Positions 45,701 to 57,447 of a DNA stretch of 64,000 nt are shown here, piece by piece. The stretch is from Rhyzopertha dominica (taxonomy: Eukaryota > Arthropoda > Insecta > Coleoptera > Bostrichidae), in the NCBI GenBank assembly GCA_025024175.1, contig QCXZ01000086.1, forward strand, positions 15,466,245-15,530,244, given 5' to 3'. Every line of letters starts with the position of its first letter. Positions within the stretch are counted from its first letter, which is position 1. The notes under the pieces are model-generated. The model saw nothing but the letters and a program-made list of their open reading frames with translations. It did not search any database and was not told the origin of the DNA. The translations under genes and the position numbers were made by a program.

Positions 45701-47591
45701 GCTAGGTCATGCTCGTAAGATATTTAAATTTTCTTATTTTTTATTTTCAGCAATATTTGGCAATAAGAAATCCCTTAGACCTGGAGTTGATGACGAGAAA
45801 CTTCTTGAGCTACTAAATGCCGATTGTTCCGACATAGACATATCAGATGAAGAAAACGAATTGGATCCTGAACCTGAAGAAATATTTAACGACGAACTCC
45901 AAAATGAGCAAACGGAGGAGGAGGCGGCAATTGATCAAAGAGAAGAAAGGGAAGACAGCGAGGAAGATGATGATGAAGATGATCTACTTCCGTTGAGTGT
46001 TGTTCGAGACAATTTACTTGTAGCTCAAGCTCAAAATAGCACCAGCAAGGCAAAGCGGACATCTTGGAAAAGAAAATCCACCTTTACACCTCCTAATTTT
46101 GACTGGACCGAACCTGAAAATGACTTTGAAAGACGTCTCGCTTGGACGGCAAAGGATTATTTGTCCATGTATTTCACGGATGAAGATTTCCAAAAAATTT
46201 GCGATTGTACAAATGCCCGATATGTTGAAGTCAAGGGAGTGTCACTAAATTTAACACTACTTGAGATTAAAAAATTTCTTGGGATGATAACCTTGATGTC
46301 TTGTTTAAAATACCCACGTATTCGAATGTATTGGGCTAAAACTACTAGGGTTGAAGCTATTGCAAGAAATATGACACGTGATAGGTTTTTTTCAATTAGG
46401 AGTAATCTAAAGGTAGTGGTTGATGGCGATGTTACTGCGGCTGAAAGGAATTCAGATAAATTTTGGAAGGTCCGTCCTTTAATGAATAAAGTAAAAAATG
46501 CTTGTTTAAGTTTACCTAGAGAAAAAACTGTAGCCGTGGATGAACAAATGATTCCATTTACTGGTGTCTGTGCGATGAAACAGTTTGTAAGAGGAAAACC
46601 AAATCCAGAAGGTTTAAAAAATTTTGTTTGTGCTGCTCCAGATGGACTGGTAATTGATTTTGAATTGTACCAAGGAAAAAATACATTTTTGGAAGACAAT
46701 TATAAGAATTTGGGAATTGGTCCATCAGCTGTAATTCGACTAACACAAACATTGCTACCTGGTACACACCTATACTTCGATAGATATTTTACCACTTTAC
46801 CTCTACTTGAACATCTACACCAACAAAAAATGTATGGCACAGGAACTATAATGAAGTCGCGCATTCCTTCAGCTGTTCATTTAACCAGCGACAAAATGAT
46901 GAGCAAAATGGGACGTGGAGCATCGGAACAGTTATTGCGTGAAGACGAAAAAATTATCATTGTTAAATGGTACGATATGAAGCCAGTTCTTCTAGCGTCC
47001 ACGGGACAGGGAAGTCAACCATACAACGAATGCAAAAGGTGGTCGAAGAAAGAAGCAAAGTACATTCAAGTACCCAGACCTAACATAGTTTCTAAATACA
47101 ATGAATGCATGGGGGGTATAGATTTGATCGATCGAATGATAAGTTATTACAGAATACAAGCAAGATGCAAAAAATGGACCGTTAGAGTTATTCTACACTT
47201 CTTTGATTTAGCAATGGCCAATTCTTGGATTCTTTACAGACGCGACAAAAAGCGGCTGAACACCACTAACCGAAATATTCAGCAATACCTCGATTTTAAA
47301 ATTGAGTTTGCTACATATTTGCTGTCAGATCAAAACGATTTCTTTTTGGACTTGCCAAGATCTTTGAGTACCAGAGCCAATTCTAAGGGCAGAGTTGACT
47401 CACCAAAAGTATGCGATTCTCCAACTTTAAAGAGAAATCGTCATCATTTTCCGGCAATAGCTTCAATAAAAAATTCCGTAAGGTGTAAAAATCAAGATTG
47501 CAAAAAGAAAACAAAGTTCTTTTGTGAAGCTTGCAACTTTTTTTTGTGCATTACCAGTGAAAGAAATTGTTTTAAAGACTTTCACAAGTAG
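45454..47591 (+). CDS. piggyBac-like transposase, two exons, 623 aa, intact
   Basis: Exon 1 is 45454-45484 (ATG GCG GCG..., donor GTAAGT) and exon 2 is 45751-47591 (acceptor TTATTTTCAG). The join keeps frame and replaces the apparent TTG start at 45861. Residues 12-95 are acidic. The DDE_Tnp_1_7 catalytic domain has D274 (AVDEQMIPF), D354 (HLYFDRYFTT) and D468 (GGIDLIDRM), the three aspartates of the family. The C-terminus (CKNQDCKKKTKFFC and CNFFLC) is the cysteine-rich domain that binds the inverted repeats. There is no internal stop. The expected role is excision and integration of the element in the nucleus. Confidence 0.9.
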
Positions 47592-47814
47592 ATTTAGGAC
47601 TTTTAAAACTGTTTTTATACTTTTTTAGAATCTTTGTTCCTTTGTGCATATTTAATTTTTTGGTAGGAAAGCAACCTTATGTCCACTAAAATGGACACAG
47701 TTTTTTTTGAAAACCAAAAGAAAAAATAAAAAAACTTATTAAGAAAAGTTGTTTCATTTTGCCTTTTAAAATCACCCATAAAGTTTCATGGTGATCTAAT
47801 AAAAATAACGTCTC

Positions 47815-47834
47815 TGGGTCCCAGGAGGATATAA
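47815..47834 (-). repeat. Right inverted repeat of piggyBac 2
   Basis: Perfect inverted copy of 45261-45280. Confidence 0.95.
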
Positions 47835-48199
47835 GAATAGTCTACAATAACACTTAGCTTAGCAGATTGCGTTATTTGCCAATCATACCAATCCAAAAAA
47901 CATTACAATTATTTTTAGAGCTACGATCTGTGTTTTTGAATCTATTTGTTCTTATATGTCAGACTTAAAAGGAGAGCCATGTGCTCTATCTAATATACTC
48001 ATGCAATGTGGCATGAAATAAAGAAACAGTTTTAAAAATAATATGGTGTTCCCTATATTTGAATAAAAAGTAAAAAGAAGCTGGTCTTCTGAACTAGATT
48101 CCTTTCTTTCCCCATATTTCTCAAACCATCAAAAAAACAATTTAAAAACTCTAACATCGATATTTGTTTCTCTAACTAATTCAAAAACCCTTTGAAAAT

Positions 48200-48560
48200 T
48201 ATGATCCACTGACAAACAGTGGTGTTTATAGATTAGATTGCACATGTGGTATGTTCTATGTTGGCAGAACTTTCAGAAACTTCCAAATAAGGTGCAAGGA
48301 CCATTTTCAACAAATAAAACTTAACAAAAAGCAGCCTTATGTTTCCAATTTTGCAGAACATATTTCAAAATCCGGTTATAATTTTATTCCAGAACCTATA
48401 GTCTTACATATTCATTTGATTTGTGTGGTGAGACGCAGGGAAAGTATCTCAAAAAGAATAACAGATATAGGGCGGGTAAACATGAAAAACCGCCGTCTTT
48501 TCCACGCTGCTGCTTATAAACTCTCACGAGCCAATTTATCTCTACAACAAAATAAGGTTC
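48200..48560 (+). pseudogene. GIY-YIG endonuclease remnant (PLE-type)
   Basis: The frame reads NSGVYRLDCTCGMFYVGRTF, FQIRCKDHFQQ, FAEHISKSGYNF and RRRESISKRI. GVYxLxCxCGxFYVGRT is the catalytic GIY-YIG pattern, with an arginine and histidine at the expected places afterwards. It differs from the domain at 11516-12232 and comes from another element. No reverse transcriptase is recognisable upstream. Confidence 0.55.
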
Positions 48561-48567
48561 AGAACTG

Positions 48568-48756
48568 ATGTACACAATGAATATTAGAGGGAAATCACTC
48601 ATTACAATAGCACAACACCGTACTGCTATATTTCAAAAACCTTTTGTTTATAACGTAGCTTCAGTGTATAATAATATACCTAAACATATAAAGCTAAATA
48701 ATAAAATTAAAGCCTTCAAAGTTGCACTAAGAATACATTTGTTGGCTGAACAGTAA
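48568..48756 (+). pseudogene. Non-LTR retrotransposon C-terminal tail
   Basis: RGKSLITIAQHRTAIFQKPF and ASVYNNIPKHIKLNNKIKAF then KVALRIHLL, ending TAA, correspond to the end of LINE reverse transcriptase ORFs (R..f...yP..WN.lP..ik....sF..lK..L). It directly follows the GIY-YIG remnant but belongs to a different element type. Confidence 0.5.
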
Positions 48757-48759
48757 CGA

Positions 48760-50510
48760 AAAGTAATTTTTGCGTTCCTTATATCTATTTTTTTGTTAAA
48801 TTATTTAATTTGGTTTAATATTGTATTTTTTGTAAGTATGCAAAACAAATATTAGGTTGTCTATAGTAGTAGATCTGAGAACTGAAGTGAATTATATATT
48901 TATTTTACGTTTAAAGGGCTGAGTTGAAAAACAGCATTTGCTGAATCTCCGCCAATTTGTTGCAATTGCCTGAGTTTGTAGGATTATTTTATTTTATTGT
49001 GTAATATATTTATGCAACAAAAGACCTATTATTATACTAATAACATAATTAATAAGTTAGAACAACTGTATATCACTAAATTAAAAGCAGAAAACCCAAC
49101 TTGTTTGATTAATGAAATCACACAATTTCCAGATAAAAAGATTAAACCTAGTGGTTTAAATTTAATCGCGCACACTCGGCCATTTGATAGGTTATTCACC
49201 TCGTTCCCCGCACCTTACGATCGAAGATCAGCGCTCTTTGTTCGCCCGCTCTATGTTCCGTTTCATCTCATGTGTCTGCGGTTTGTCATTTTGTTCAACT
49301 GTCGTAGGCCATCTTTGTTAAAAAGCGTAGTTTGCCGTCAGCACGTCGTTTCATTTGTAAAAATGTCATTTAAATTTAAACGCTGATTTTTCATGAAATA
49401 AGTACCTTCCGTTGCACTTCTCAATTTAATTTTTAATATGTAATTATTTAACTACTGTATTATCATCTAATTCAGAAGACCAGCTTCTATTTACTTTTTA
49501 TTTAATTACACGCCAACTGAACAACTGAACATGAGAATATGGATCCAATTTTGAATTTCCCCATATATCTTTATGGAGATGAAATTGAAAATTGAAAATA
49601 CTTTAGGAAAATTTATGCTGGTGTTCATAGTTTTTAGTATTTACTTTTCTTTAAAATGCTTGCCACCGGAACATTCGTCACTTTTAGAAAATATTTTTCT
49701 GTTGCAGTTATGTATTCATCTGATGTAAAATCATCCCGCAATGAACAGAAATTTTAAAAAATTATTTCCGATTTTATATTGCTAGAAAATAATGGTATTA
49801 AAATACATACTGAAACTGGAGATTGTACACTGCTTAATTTTGGGTCGCATTAGTGTTGGGTACCAATTTGGGTATAAACTCAATGTTAGGATCGACAGAA
49901 AGTTTCAGTACTAATTATTACTGCACATTTTACCGTTGTAGCAAAGACAAAGCCAATCGCAGCTGTCTACTTCGTTCGCCTAACAATTACGAAAACGATT
50001 TGACCTCAAAGAAGTGTGCTATTGTAATGTATTTAGTTATTTTGTGTTTTATGTTGGATTCGTTCTCTCTCTCTTGGAGCGCAAAGTGACAGACGACAAT
50101 GACAGAATGTTGAGGAAGGAGAGAAGGTGCAACACGTCAGATATTCGGGGTTATGTTTTGTATAAGGTTGATATGTTAAGACCTGTTGTCTTGTATAACT
50201 TTATTTTCTGTGAATTACATTGTTATGGTCAACGGTGTTTCATATCGCATGGGGCGTAGTAATTTACGGACATTATAGCTATAAAACAAAGATATGTATG
50301 GCACAATTTGTCAAATTTCCACCTTACAAGCATTATGTTTTGTGACATAATGCATTTGTAGATATGACCTGGGTAATATTTTATGTAACTCTATTTATGT
50401 CGACAATTTATTTTTACTACAAACCTTAAATAATCGTATTCAGTTCTTTCATTTCTTGCATTAGAACAAAGCTCCACATATATCTAAGTATCAGCTTTAA
50501 AAAAAAACAT
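48760..50510. other. No gene recognised
   Basis: A 129-codon frame at 48997-49386 and shorter frames at 49853-50259 are open but resemble nothing I know. A GC-richer patch lies at 49165-49340. Confidence 0.4.
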
Positions 50511-50519
50511 ATAATTTTC

Positions 50520-51470
50520 TCCGCTGTTGAGATGTTATTGGAATTATTGGAATACACCTATTGGCAACCCCATATGGAGAATGTTTTTGGTTTTATTTAA
50601 AANTATTGATATTATTACNGGTAATGTTGTTAATCCAGACCTTATTGAATTGCTTAAAACACTGATAGCGGAGCATCATGTTATGTGCATACAGTTTTTT
50701 GGGGATTTAAAACCTACACATCATTTGCTTATTCATTATTCAAAACTGTAAAGGTAAAATTGGCTCTCTAAAAAATGTATCTTCCATATGTTTTGAATGA
50801 ATGAAAACAACAGCAACTGCAGTGAGTTCAAGAAAGAACATCTTGTATACAAATGGTCTTAAAGCATCAATTAATGTGCCGCGGTTTATTGGCAAGAAAC
50901 GCGTTTGCTAGTACAATCGAAATTGGATCAGATGTAATTTTTGTTTCATCCTTCCTTAATTTTAATGTACCTACTGATTGATTCGACGTTTCCGTTTAAT
51001 TTGTATATGCACGTGTACAATGCATTTGTTCGAAATGTAGTAAAACAAAGAAATCCAAAAAAGCTGAATTCACAGGTGGCAATACAGGCTAAGGAATTTA
51101 ATAAAGGTGAATTTTTTCCACGAGGTACGGAAACTTTGTTTTTGGGTTACTATCAGTGATGGAGCATTGTAGCAAATGTCAGAAGCAATATTCCAACGCA
51201 AGAAATCTCAAGAAACATATAAAGAATAAAAATAAACATAAGTTAGCGCCTAAAGTTTATAAAACCTCTACCCACTAACTCCATAGCAGTAAAACATGTG
51301 GAAAGAATTTTAATGAAAAACGCAATTTAAATTATCATACGAAATCTCATGTTGATGCCACAGAAAAGAAAAATGCCCTATTTGTGATTACAGTCGTAAT
51401 GAAAGGAAAAATGTAATATATTTTTCATCGGGGCATAACATCACTTTGAAATATGAAGAATTCAGATTTG
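50520..51470 (+). pseudogene. Repeat-protein remnant with C2H2-type fingers
   Basis: Frames give NPIWRMFLVLF, LIAEHHVMCIQFFGDLKPTH and HLLIHYSKL, with SSRKNILYTNGLKASINVP in a shifted frame. I recall these from an insect repeat family where LKPKHHxLxHY is conserved. From 51160, HCSKCQKQYSNARNLKKHIK and CGKNFNEKRNLNYHTKSH are two C2H2 fingers that may belong to a second member lying head-on. Ns at 50603 and 50619. Broken in at least three places. Confidence 0.35.
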
Positions 51471-51529
51471 TAAATCGGGCGAAATGGTGAGCTAGACATT
51501 TTATTAAGACTATTGAATGTTGTTGCAGA

Positions 51530-52657
51530 TAACAATGCCGATTTTTTACAAACGAAAACGAACCTCGAATAGGGGTGATTGTACTGAAGAAGACTTAAAG
51601 AATGCTGCCAAAAACCTTCGGGATTCCTTGGAGCACTCTCAAATGGAGGCTTGTCGACAACTGCTTGGTTAAGAAGCCCTTAGGACCGTCATCTATTTGG
51701 GGCAGGAATGTGACAAGAAGCTGGTCAGGCATATTCTTAAGTTCCAAAAATACGGATTCTCCCCAAACAAGATCAGAAGTTCATAGAATGGTTCATAGAC
51801 TGGCCGAACAACTAAAACTAAAAAAAAATAAATTCAATGGGGAAAAAGAAATGGCAGGACGGACTAGATTGGCTCAACCTCTTTATGACACGAAATCCAG
51901 AACTGACTGTGAGAAAATCTGAAAACGTATCACAAGCTCACTGTCGCAACATGAACAAAGAGACTGAGGCTAAATATTAGTTACGCATGAGTTAGTAAAC
52001 AAACCAGAAAGATTATTTAATGTTAATGAGCCGGGACTTCAACTGAACAACAAACAACAAAAAACCTGCCTAATCCGGGGAGAAGGGGGAGACCATCTCC
52101 GTCATTGTGTGCTGTAACGCCGAAGGCTCATTTTTACCTACGTGTTGTGTGTTCAAAGGAAAAAAAGAAAAGGCTGAGTACAAAGATGGAATGCCACCCG
52201 GTTCAACCATTTATATTTACATGTCTGCCTACGTTACAACTGATATTTTCTACGATTGGCTTAAAAACCATTTCGTACCGAGAAAACCAGAGGACACTGT
52301 TGTTCTCATTTTAGATGGCCATAGTTCTCACTGCAACTCTGTGGAAACTCTTGCATTTGCTGAAGAACACATTATCTTAATGTGTCTACGGAGCCACACA
52401 ACACATTATCGACAACCCTTGGACAGATCATTTTTAAAGCCCTCAAAAGTTATTATTACAATGCCTGTAATAATTACTTGAGACTAAATTCATATAGGAA
52501 GATAACGCGATTGGTATTTGGGAAGCTATTTTCCGAGGCATGGTGTAACGCAGCAACTCAAGAAAACGCTTTGACCGGATTCAGGACTACTGGGATTTTC
52601 CCATTTAATCCACACTCCATTCCTGACTACGCTTTTCTAGTTGACGAAGTCCCATGA
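51530..52657 (+). pseudogene. pogo-like DDE transposase, frameshifted but nearly complete
   Basis: The N-terminus (MLPKTFGIPWSTLKWRLVD) is the psq-type helix-turn-helix. Then come shifted pieces of the second DNA-binding domain (KFIEWFIDWPNN), LDWLNLFMTRNPEL and SQAHCRNMNKET. The catalytic domain begins at about 52080 (GETISVIVCCNAEGSFLP) and carries VVLILDGHSSHCNSVETLAF (second D) and HTTHYRQPLDRSFLKP (third D). The final piece, AWCNAATQENALTGFRTTG and FPFNPHSIPDYAFLVDEVP, ends at 52657. The region of the first catalytic D is missing, between 51960 and 52080. No PHD tail was seen. Confidence 0.7.
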
Positions 52658-53009
52658 AACATTAGTCCTACAGCAAGCACAACAAATGCAAACTGTGTGG
52701 TTGACATATTCGGACATTTAATTACTACATGCGCGAAACAGAAATGGCTTAATTTAGAAATATATAATATATAAATAAAAATAAATAAATATATATATAA
52801 ATATATAATCGTAGGTAGCCTGGGGTCATGGGATCCCGAGAACGACGGAGTCCTCCGAAGGATTGGAATATCGGTGAAATATGCGCGACGAATGAAAAAA
52901 CTTATGTGCCCGGAAGTGATAAAGTGGTCATGAGACATTTACATAGAACACTTAACTAACAGAAGACAGTGGTAGTTTGTTCTCTTAACAAAACCATCCA
53001 AATATCAAA

Positions 53010-53047
53010 ATAATAATATTAATAATAATAATAATAATAATAATAAT
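53010..53047. repeat. (AAT)n microsatellite
   Basis: About 38 bases of AAT/TAA repeats. Confidence 0.9.
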
Positions 53048-53339
53048 CTTGTCATATGATATTGTGTTGAGCAATATGTTATTTAGTCTATTAACAAATG
53101 AATTGTTTTTTAAAAGAAAAATTTTTTAATAAAGGGAAATTTGTACTCAGATGTAGCCGATAGGAATTAGATAAGTATCAACTTCATTTAAAGCTTGTCA
53201 AGGGTTTAAGTGACGTTGAATATTCGAAGTGGTTGTCCTTTCACCGTAACATGTAGGTAGTAATATTTCATAAAGTGGAGAACATCTTTTCCACAAACAA
53301 TATAAAGTTCGAAGCATTATTGCTTCCTCCTGCAGCTTC

Positions 53340-54660
53340 GGTTAGAGAAGACCCAATCCAATAGGACATTGTAGTTAATCTTCGAGACTTTGAGTGAAAA
53401 AGAAATAGCGTTTCTTAATAAAGGTATGACATTTAATTTACCGTATAGAAACCCACCGGTTTCTGAAATCATAGCTGGTATAGAAAGCTCTATCCGAAAT
53501 TTTGATTCTTCCGATAAGGACTATATTAGAAACTCATGTAAAATTCAAATAAAGAATAATTTAAACAATAACACAAAACAAGGGAAAACAAAAGACCATA
53601 ATATCATTAGAGGTCTCAGGGATAAAAACTGTATTTTATCTGAAAGCTGACAAAGGTAATAAGATTGTGAAATTGGATAAAGAGGACTATTTTGAAAGGG
53701 TCAATGACCTTCTCTAAAAAGATCCATATAACAAACTACTTCGAAACCCATTGCCAAAATTAATTCAACAAACAAAAAATGTTAATGCTAAGTGTCAAAA
53801 TCTTATCACACCTGCTTTAAAATATAAGCTACTTGTTTCCAATCCAACAATGCCTAAAGTGTATGTCCTGGTCTAAGATGCACAAAACAGGTAAATCGGC
53901 GAGGCCTATTGTTTGATATATTAACCCACCCACTTAGAATTCCCTGTAAAAAATTCGCTAGAGTTTATAAAAATATATAAAAACATTAAACTTGAGGAGG
54001 ACGAACTACTAACTTCTTTTGATGTAACATCCTTATTTCCTAGTGTACCCATAGAAGTAACGTTAAAATATGTTGAGGAGCTATTAGCTAGTAATAACAT
54101 TAAACAAATCAAAATTCAAGAATACATTAAATTGACATCTTTATGCATGTCCCAGAACTGTTTCCAGATTAACAAAGTGTTTTTCTAACAACACGAAGGG
54201 ACTGCCATGGGAAATAGTCTTTCCCCCTTTCCGGCAAATTCATTTATGGGCCGTTTTGAAACCGACCTTGAAAACGATAATCAATATTTTCCTCGGATAT
54301 GGCTACGTTATTTGGATAATGGTTGTGCTGTATTTAACACCAGAATATGTAATATTAATAATTTTTTGGAAACTTTAAATTCTCGTTCACTAACATTAAT
54401 GTGAAGATGGAAAAAGAAGAAAAAGGACGTCTTCCTTTTCTGGCTGTTCTGGTGTCAAAAAACATCAACTTCAAATCTTATTTGGACATTTGGACCGATC
54501 GAAAACGTCTTCGTCGTTACAAAATGCTGAACTTTTATAAAGTCGATTTTTTATATTTGCAAAACCTCAGTAGATGTTTTATTAAAACTTGGTGTAGGTA
54601 CCTATGTAAACGACTTACAAAGACAAACTTCCCAATAAAAATATTAAAAAAAATTATCTG
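53340..54660 (+). pseudogene. Penelope-like reverse transcriptase remnant
   Basis: In order: LNKGMTFNLP (N-terminal PLE motif), YYLKADKGNKIVKLDKEDYF, LLTSFDVTSLFPSVPIEVTL (RT A motif), EGTAMGNSLSPFPANSFMGR (RT B motif) and FPRIWLRYLDNGCAVF. The last corresponds to the catalytic Y-V-D-D, here Y-L-D-N, so one metal-binding aspartate is lost. KEEKGRLPFLAVLVSKNINF follows. Frame changes at 53649, 53930 and 54400 and several stops break it. No endonuclease follows. A CTGATGAAGACG word at 54778, like the hammerhead core of the PLE at 12797, may mark its terminal repeat. Confidence 0.7.
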
Positions 54661-54949
54661 ACGCACCAAACTAGATAATTAGATAATAACTGGTCATGCA
54701 CTAATTGCTACCAAAATATACACAGAGGTTTTATAAATATCAGAAGAAATTAAATATACCTAAATAGTTTTGTAATGCTCTGATGAAGACGTTTTGGACA
54801 CGGATTATATATTTATGTCTCAGAATCATCCTAAGACTCAGCTCCAGAAGCTATAAAATTAAATTAATTAACACCCTGTAAACTACGTTGGCATTGCATG
54901 AAGGAACTGTTTACATAAACTTATTTACTTACTGTATGCTGTTTCCACA

Positions 54950-57415
54950 TAAGAAAATGTCGATATCGAAGCATTCAAATGTTTAGATGAACCCACCATT
55001 AAAGAGTTGATCCCAAAAGTTGGGGATAGGGTTAAATTTAAATAAAAACATGAAAAGTATTCTTTAGATGTAGGAGTAGTACTGCTCGATGTATCATCAA
55101 CTCCAAGTACTTCGACTGTGGAAAGCCCAGAAGCTTTTCACATGTTATTATTGTCTGTATTGGCATTTTACTTTTTATCATTATAACTACTTATTCCACC
55201 AGTGCAGTTTATTTTTCCTGTAAATCTGATCATACAAGTTCTGTGACAGTGAATAACAGATTTGAACTACTACGATACTTATATATGTGTGTGTTGGGTT
55301 TGCGATATAAATAATGGCACCAATTGTAAAAGTGTTTTTGTAGATACAAGTAACGGTAATCGAATCACACCGATGTGTCGTTACTATATGGCATTGGTGC
55401 TGCAAGGTAAGTATAAACATTTCGCTATTGGAATTGCTCTTGTTGCAAATTAATGTCGCTAACTTAACAAAAGTGTGTGGAGACTATTGACATACAATAC
55501 AGCTAACACAAAACAGTAATAACATTTCCCAAGCAAATTTTATAGTATTGTATGCCCTATTTTATTGCAACCTGTACAATGCAAATAAAGTTGCAATAAC
55601 TGAGATCGTATTATATGTATTGTACTTGCAGCGATATAGTGCTAGATTATGTAAACTAACGCATTGTTACATAAATTGTTTACACATAATCAATCTGGCA
55701 ACATGTATAGTTGCTAATACCATATACTGTTACAATATAGTGTAGGTCGCAATAACAAAATATATGTTTGTCACTATACTAAGTATACAATATTGTGAGG
55801 ATCACCAAAATTTTATTTACTTTAACCACATATTTGTGTACTTTAAGGTGTTGTCACCTTGAGTTTTGCTAATATCAACTTTAATAAAGAAAAGAGAAAC
55901 AGGCCTAATGATGTTCTAGAATTCAATACAGTCATAGAGAAACTTTTACAGTATAACTGAGATCCAAATGTTGAACTGTCATGCAAAAATTTAAAATTGC
56001 TATATTTGTTGTACTTCTATAGACGAGGAAATTGATGAAGATTGCTTGCTTCACCCAATTGAAGAAGTACTAAAGGAAGCACCGTTTGTAAACACTATAA
56101 ATCTCCTGAAAATTACTTATTGTAGACCACATCAGTGTGTTCCTGGACTTCAGTAACAGATATGCCCTTCTACATTGCCACCATCAGCAACTTCAAATGT
56201 CACTAAAGTTTCTACCAGCAGTGTTAGTGATGATTATACTATAATACCTTTAACTAGTGCAGTAAAAAAGACCTTCCAATATGGTACTACACGATCTCTG
56301 GTATTTTGTGGCGACTATGACCTCAAGTAGGCATTTCGAACCTCGTATCACTTAAATTTGCGAGAATTTTTAAGCAAAACTTTGACAGGCAAATTAATTT
56401 TAAATACACATGAAAAAGAAAAACGTTTGTCCAGCACTTTAAGAAACCGCTTGATATCACTTATAAGTATTCGCTTAATGTCAGATAAAGAGTAAGAACG
56501 TTACTTTCAGGAGTTTGGAAAATTGCCAACTGCAATTATTGCCCATTGATTTTGAAATTTTGTCAGAAAGAATAAGTGATATGTTTCCAACAGAAAGTAA
56601 AAAAAAACTGTAAATGCAAAAGGCAAACTGGTTGATAAGTACAAAAATTTATGAAAATTATATAAACAAAAGGCGACATACAGGCAGACCAGTCTGAAGC
56701 ATTAGATCTTGGTAATACACATGTCTTATAAGTTTTGGATTTAAAATCGATAAGCACGTAAAATTCTTCAGACCAAATGAAAAAAATGCGCTCTATGGCT
56801 AAAAAAAATGGCAGAAACCATGGGATATCGTAGTATCAGGGTGGCAAAATACATTTTTACTATTGAAGCAGAATAAAAACTTAACAGTAGAAGAATTCAT
56901 AAAGGAATGGTCCATTTAAAAGGAACACAAATGCATATGTACTTGTATGTCAATACTAACCTTTTTTTAATGGTTTCGATTCTCAGAAGCTGGAGATCAT
57001 GACTTGCGTCTGCTGTGCATACAGCAGGCAGCTGCTGATACACCGATACATGACTGGAGAACACCATTTTCTTAACCATCCTTATACGACAAGAGGCCGT
57101 GAGAATGATATTCTTGCCACAATTAAACAAAGAACACATGCTGGAAAAAGGTCGGTTAGTTTCCTGGGTCCTCGTCTTTTCAACAAGGTTCCGTAAGAAA
57201 TAAGAAGCAGCTTAAGTTTGAAAAGCTTTAAAAAGCATCTGAAGAAGTCGCTGTTGGATGACGGAAACAAGAATCTGATCTTGGAATGTCTAAAACATTT
57301 TGTCTCATTGTTTATTGTCTTGAACATACAAGCTATTATCTTATTGTGTTTTTTTTTGGAAATCAACATATTGATGTTTTAGTTTATTGTACTATATTAC
57401 GTAGTTCAATAAACC

Positions 57416-57447
<32 letters not shown>

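Larger units (their letters stand above)
45261..47834 (+). mobile_element. piggyBac element 2, 2.57 kb, perfect 20-bp inverted repeats, apparently intact
   Basis: TTATATCCTCCTGGGACCCA at 45261-45280 is matched perfectly, inverted, at 47815-47834. Between them is one uninterrupted two-exon transposase gene. TTAA does not flank it. Instead ATAT lies just inside the repeat on both sides (45263-45266, 47829-47832) and GAATAG just outside (45254-45259, 47835-47840). GTCCATT...AATGGAC palindromes sit near both ends. Perfect repeats plus an open gene imply a recent insertion. Confidence 0.88.

Noticed and set aside
46157..46699. 180-codon ORF on the minus strand of piggyBac 2
   Set aside because: It lies wholly within the transposase coding region and has no recognisable sequence of its own. 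It is an antisense shadow, as are 46558-46767 and 60365-60856.
45861..47591. TTG at 45861 as the start of the piggyBac transposase
   Set aside because: The open frame extends to the acceptor at 45750 and joins in frame to an ATG exon at 45454-45484.
48997..49386. 129-codon ORF as a gene
   Set aside because: No recognisable motif, low-complexity start in AT-rich DNA and no splice or promoter support.
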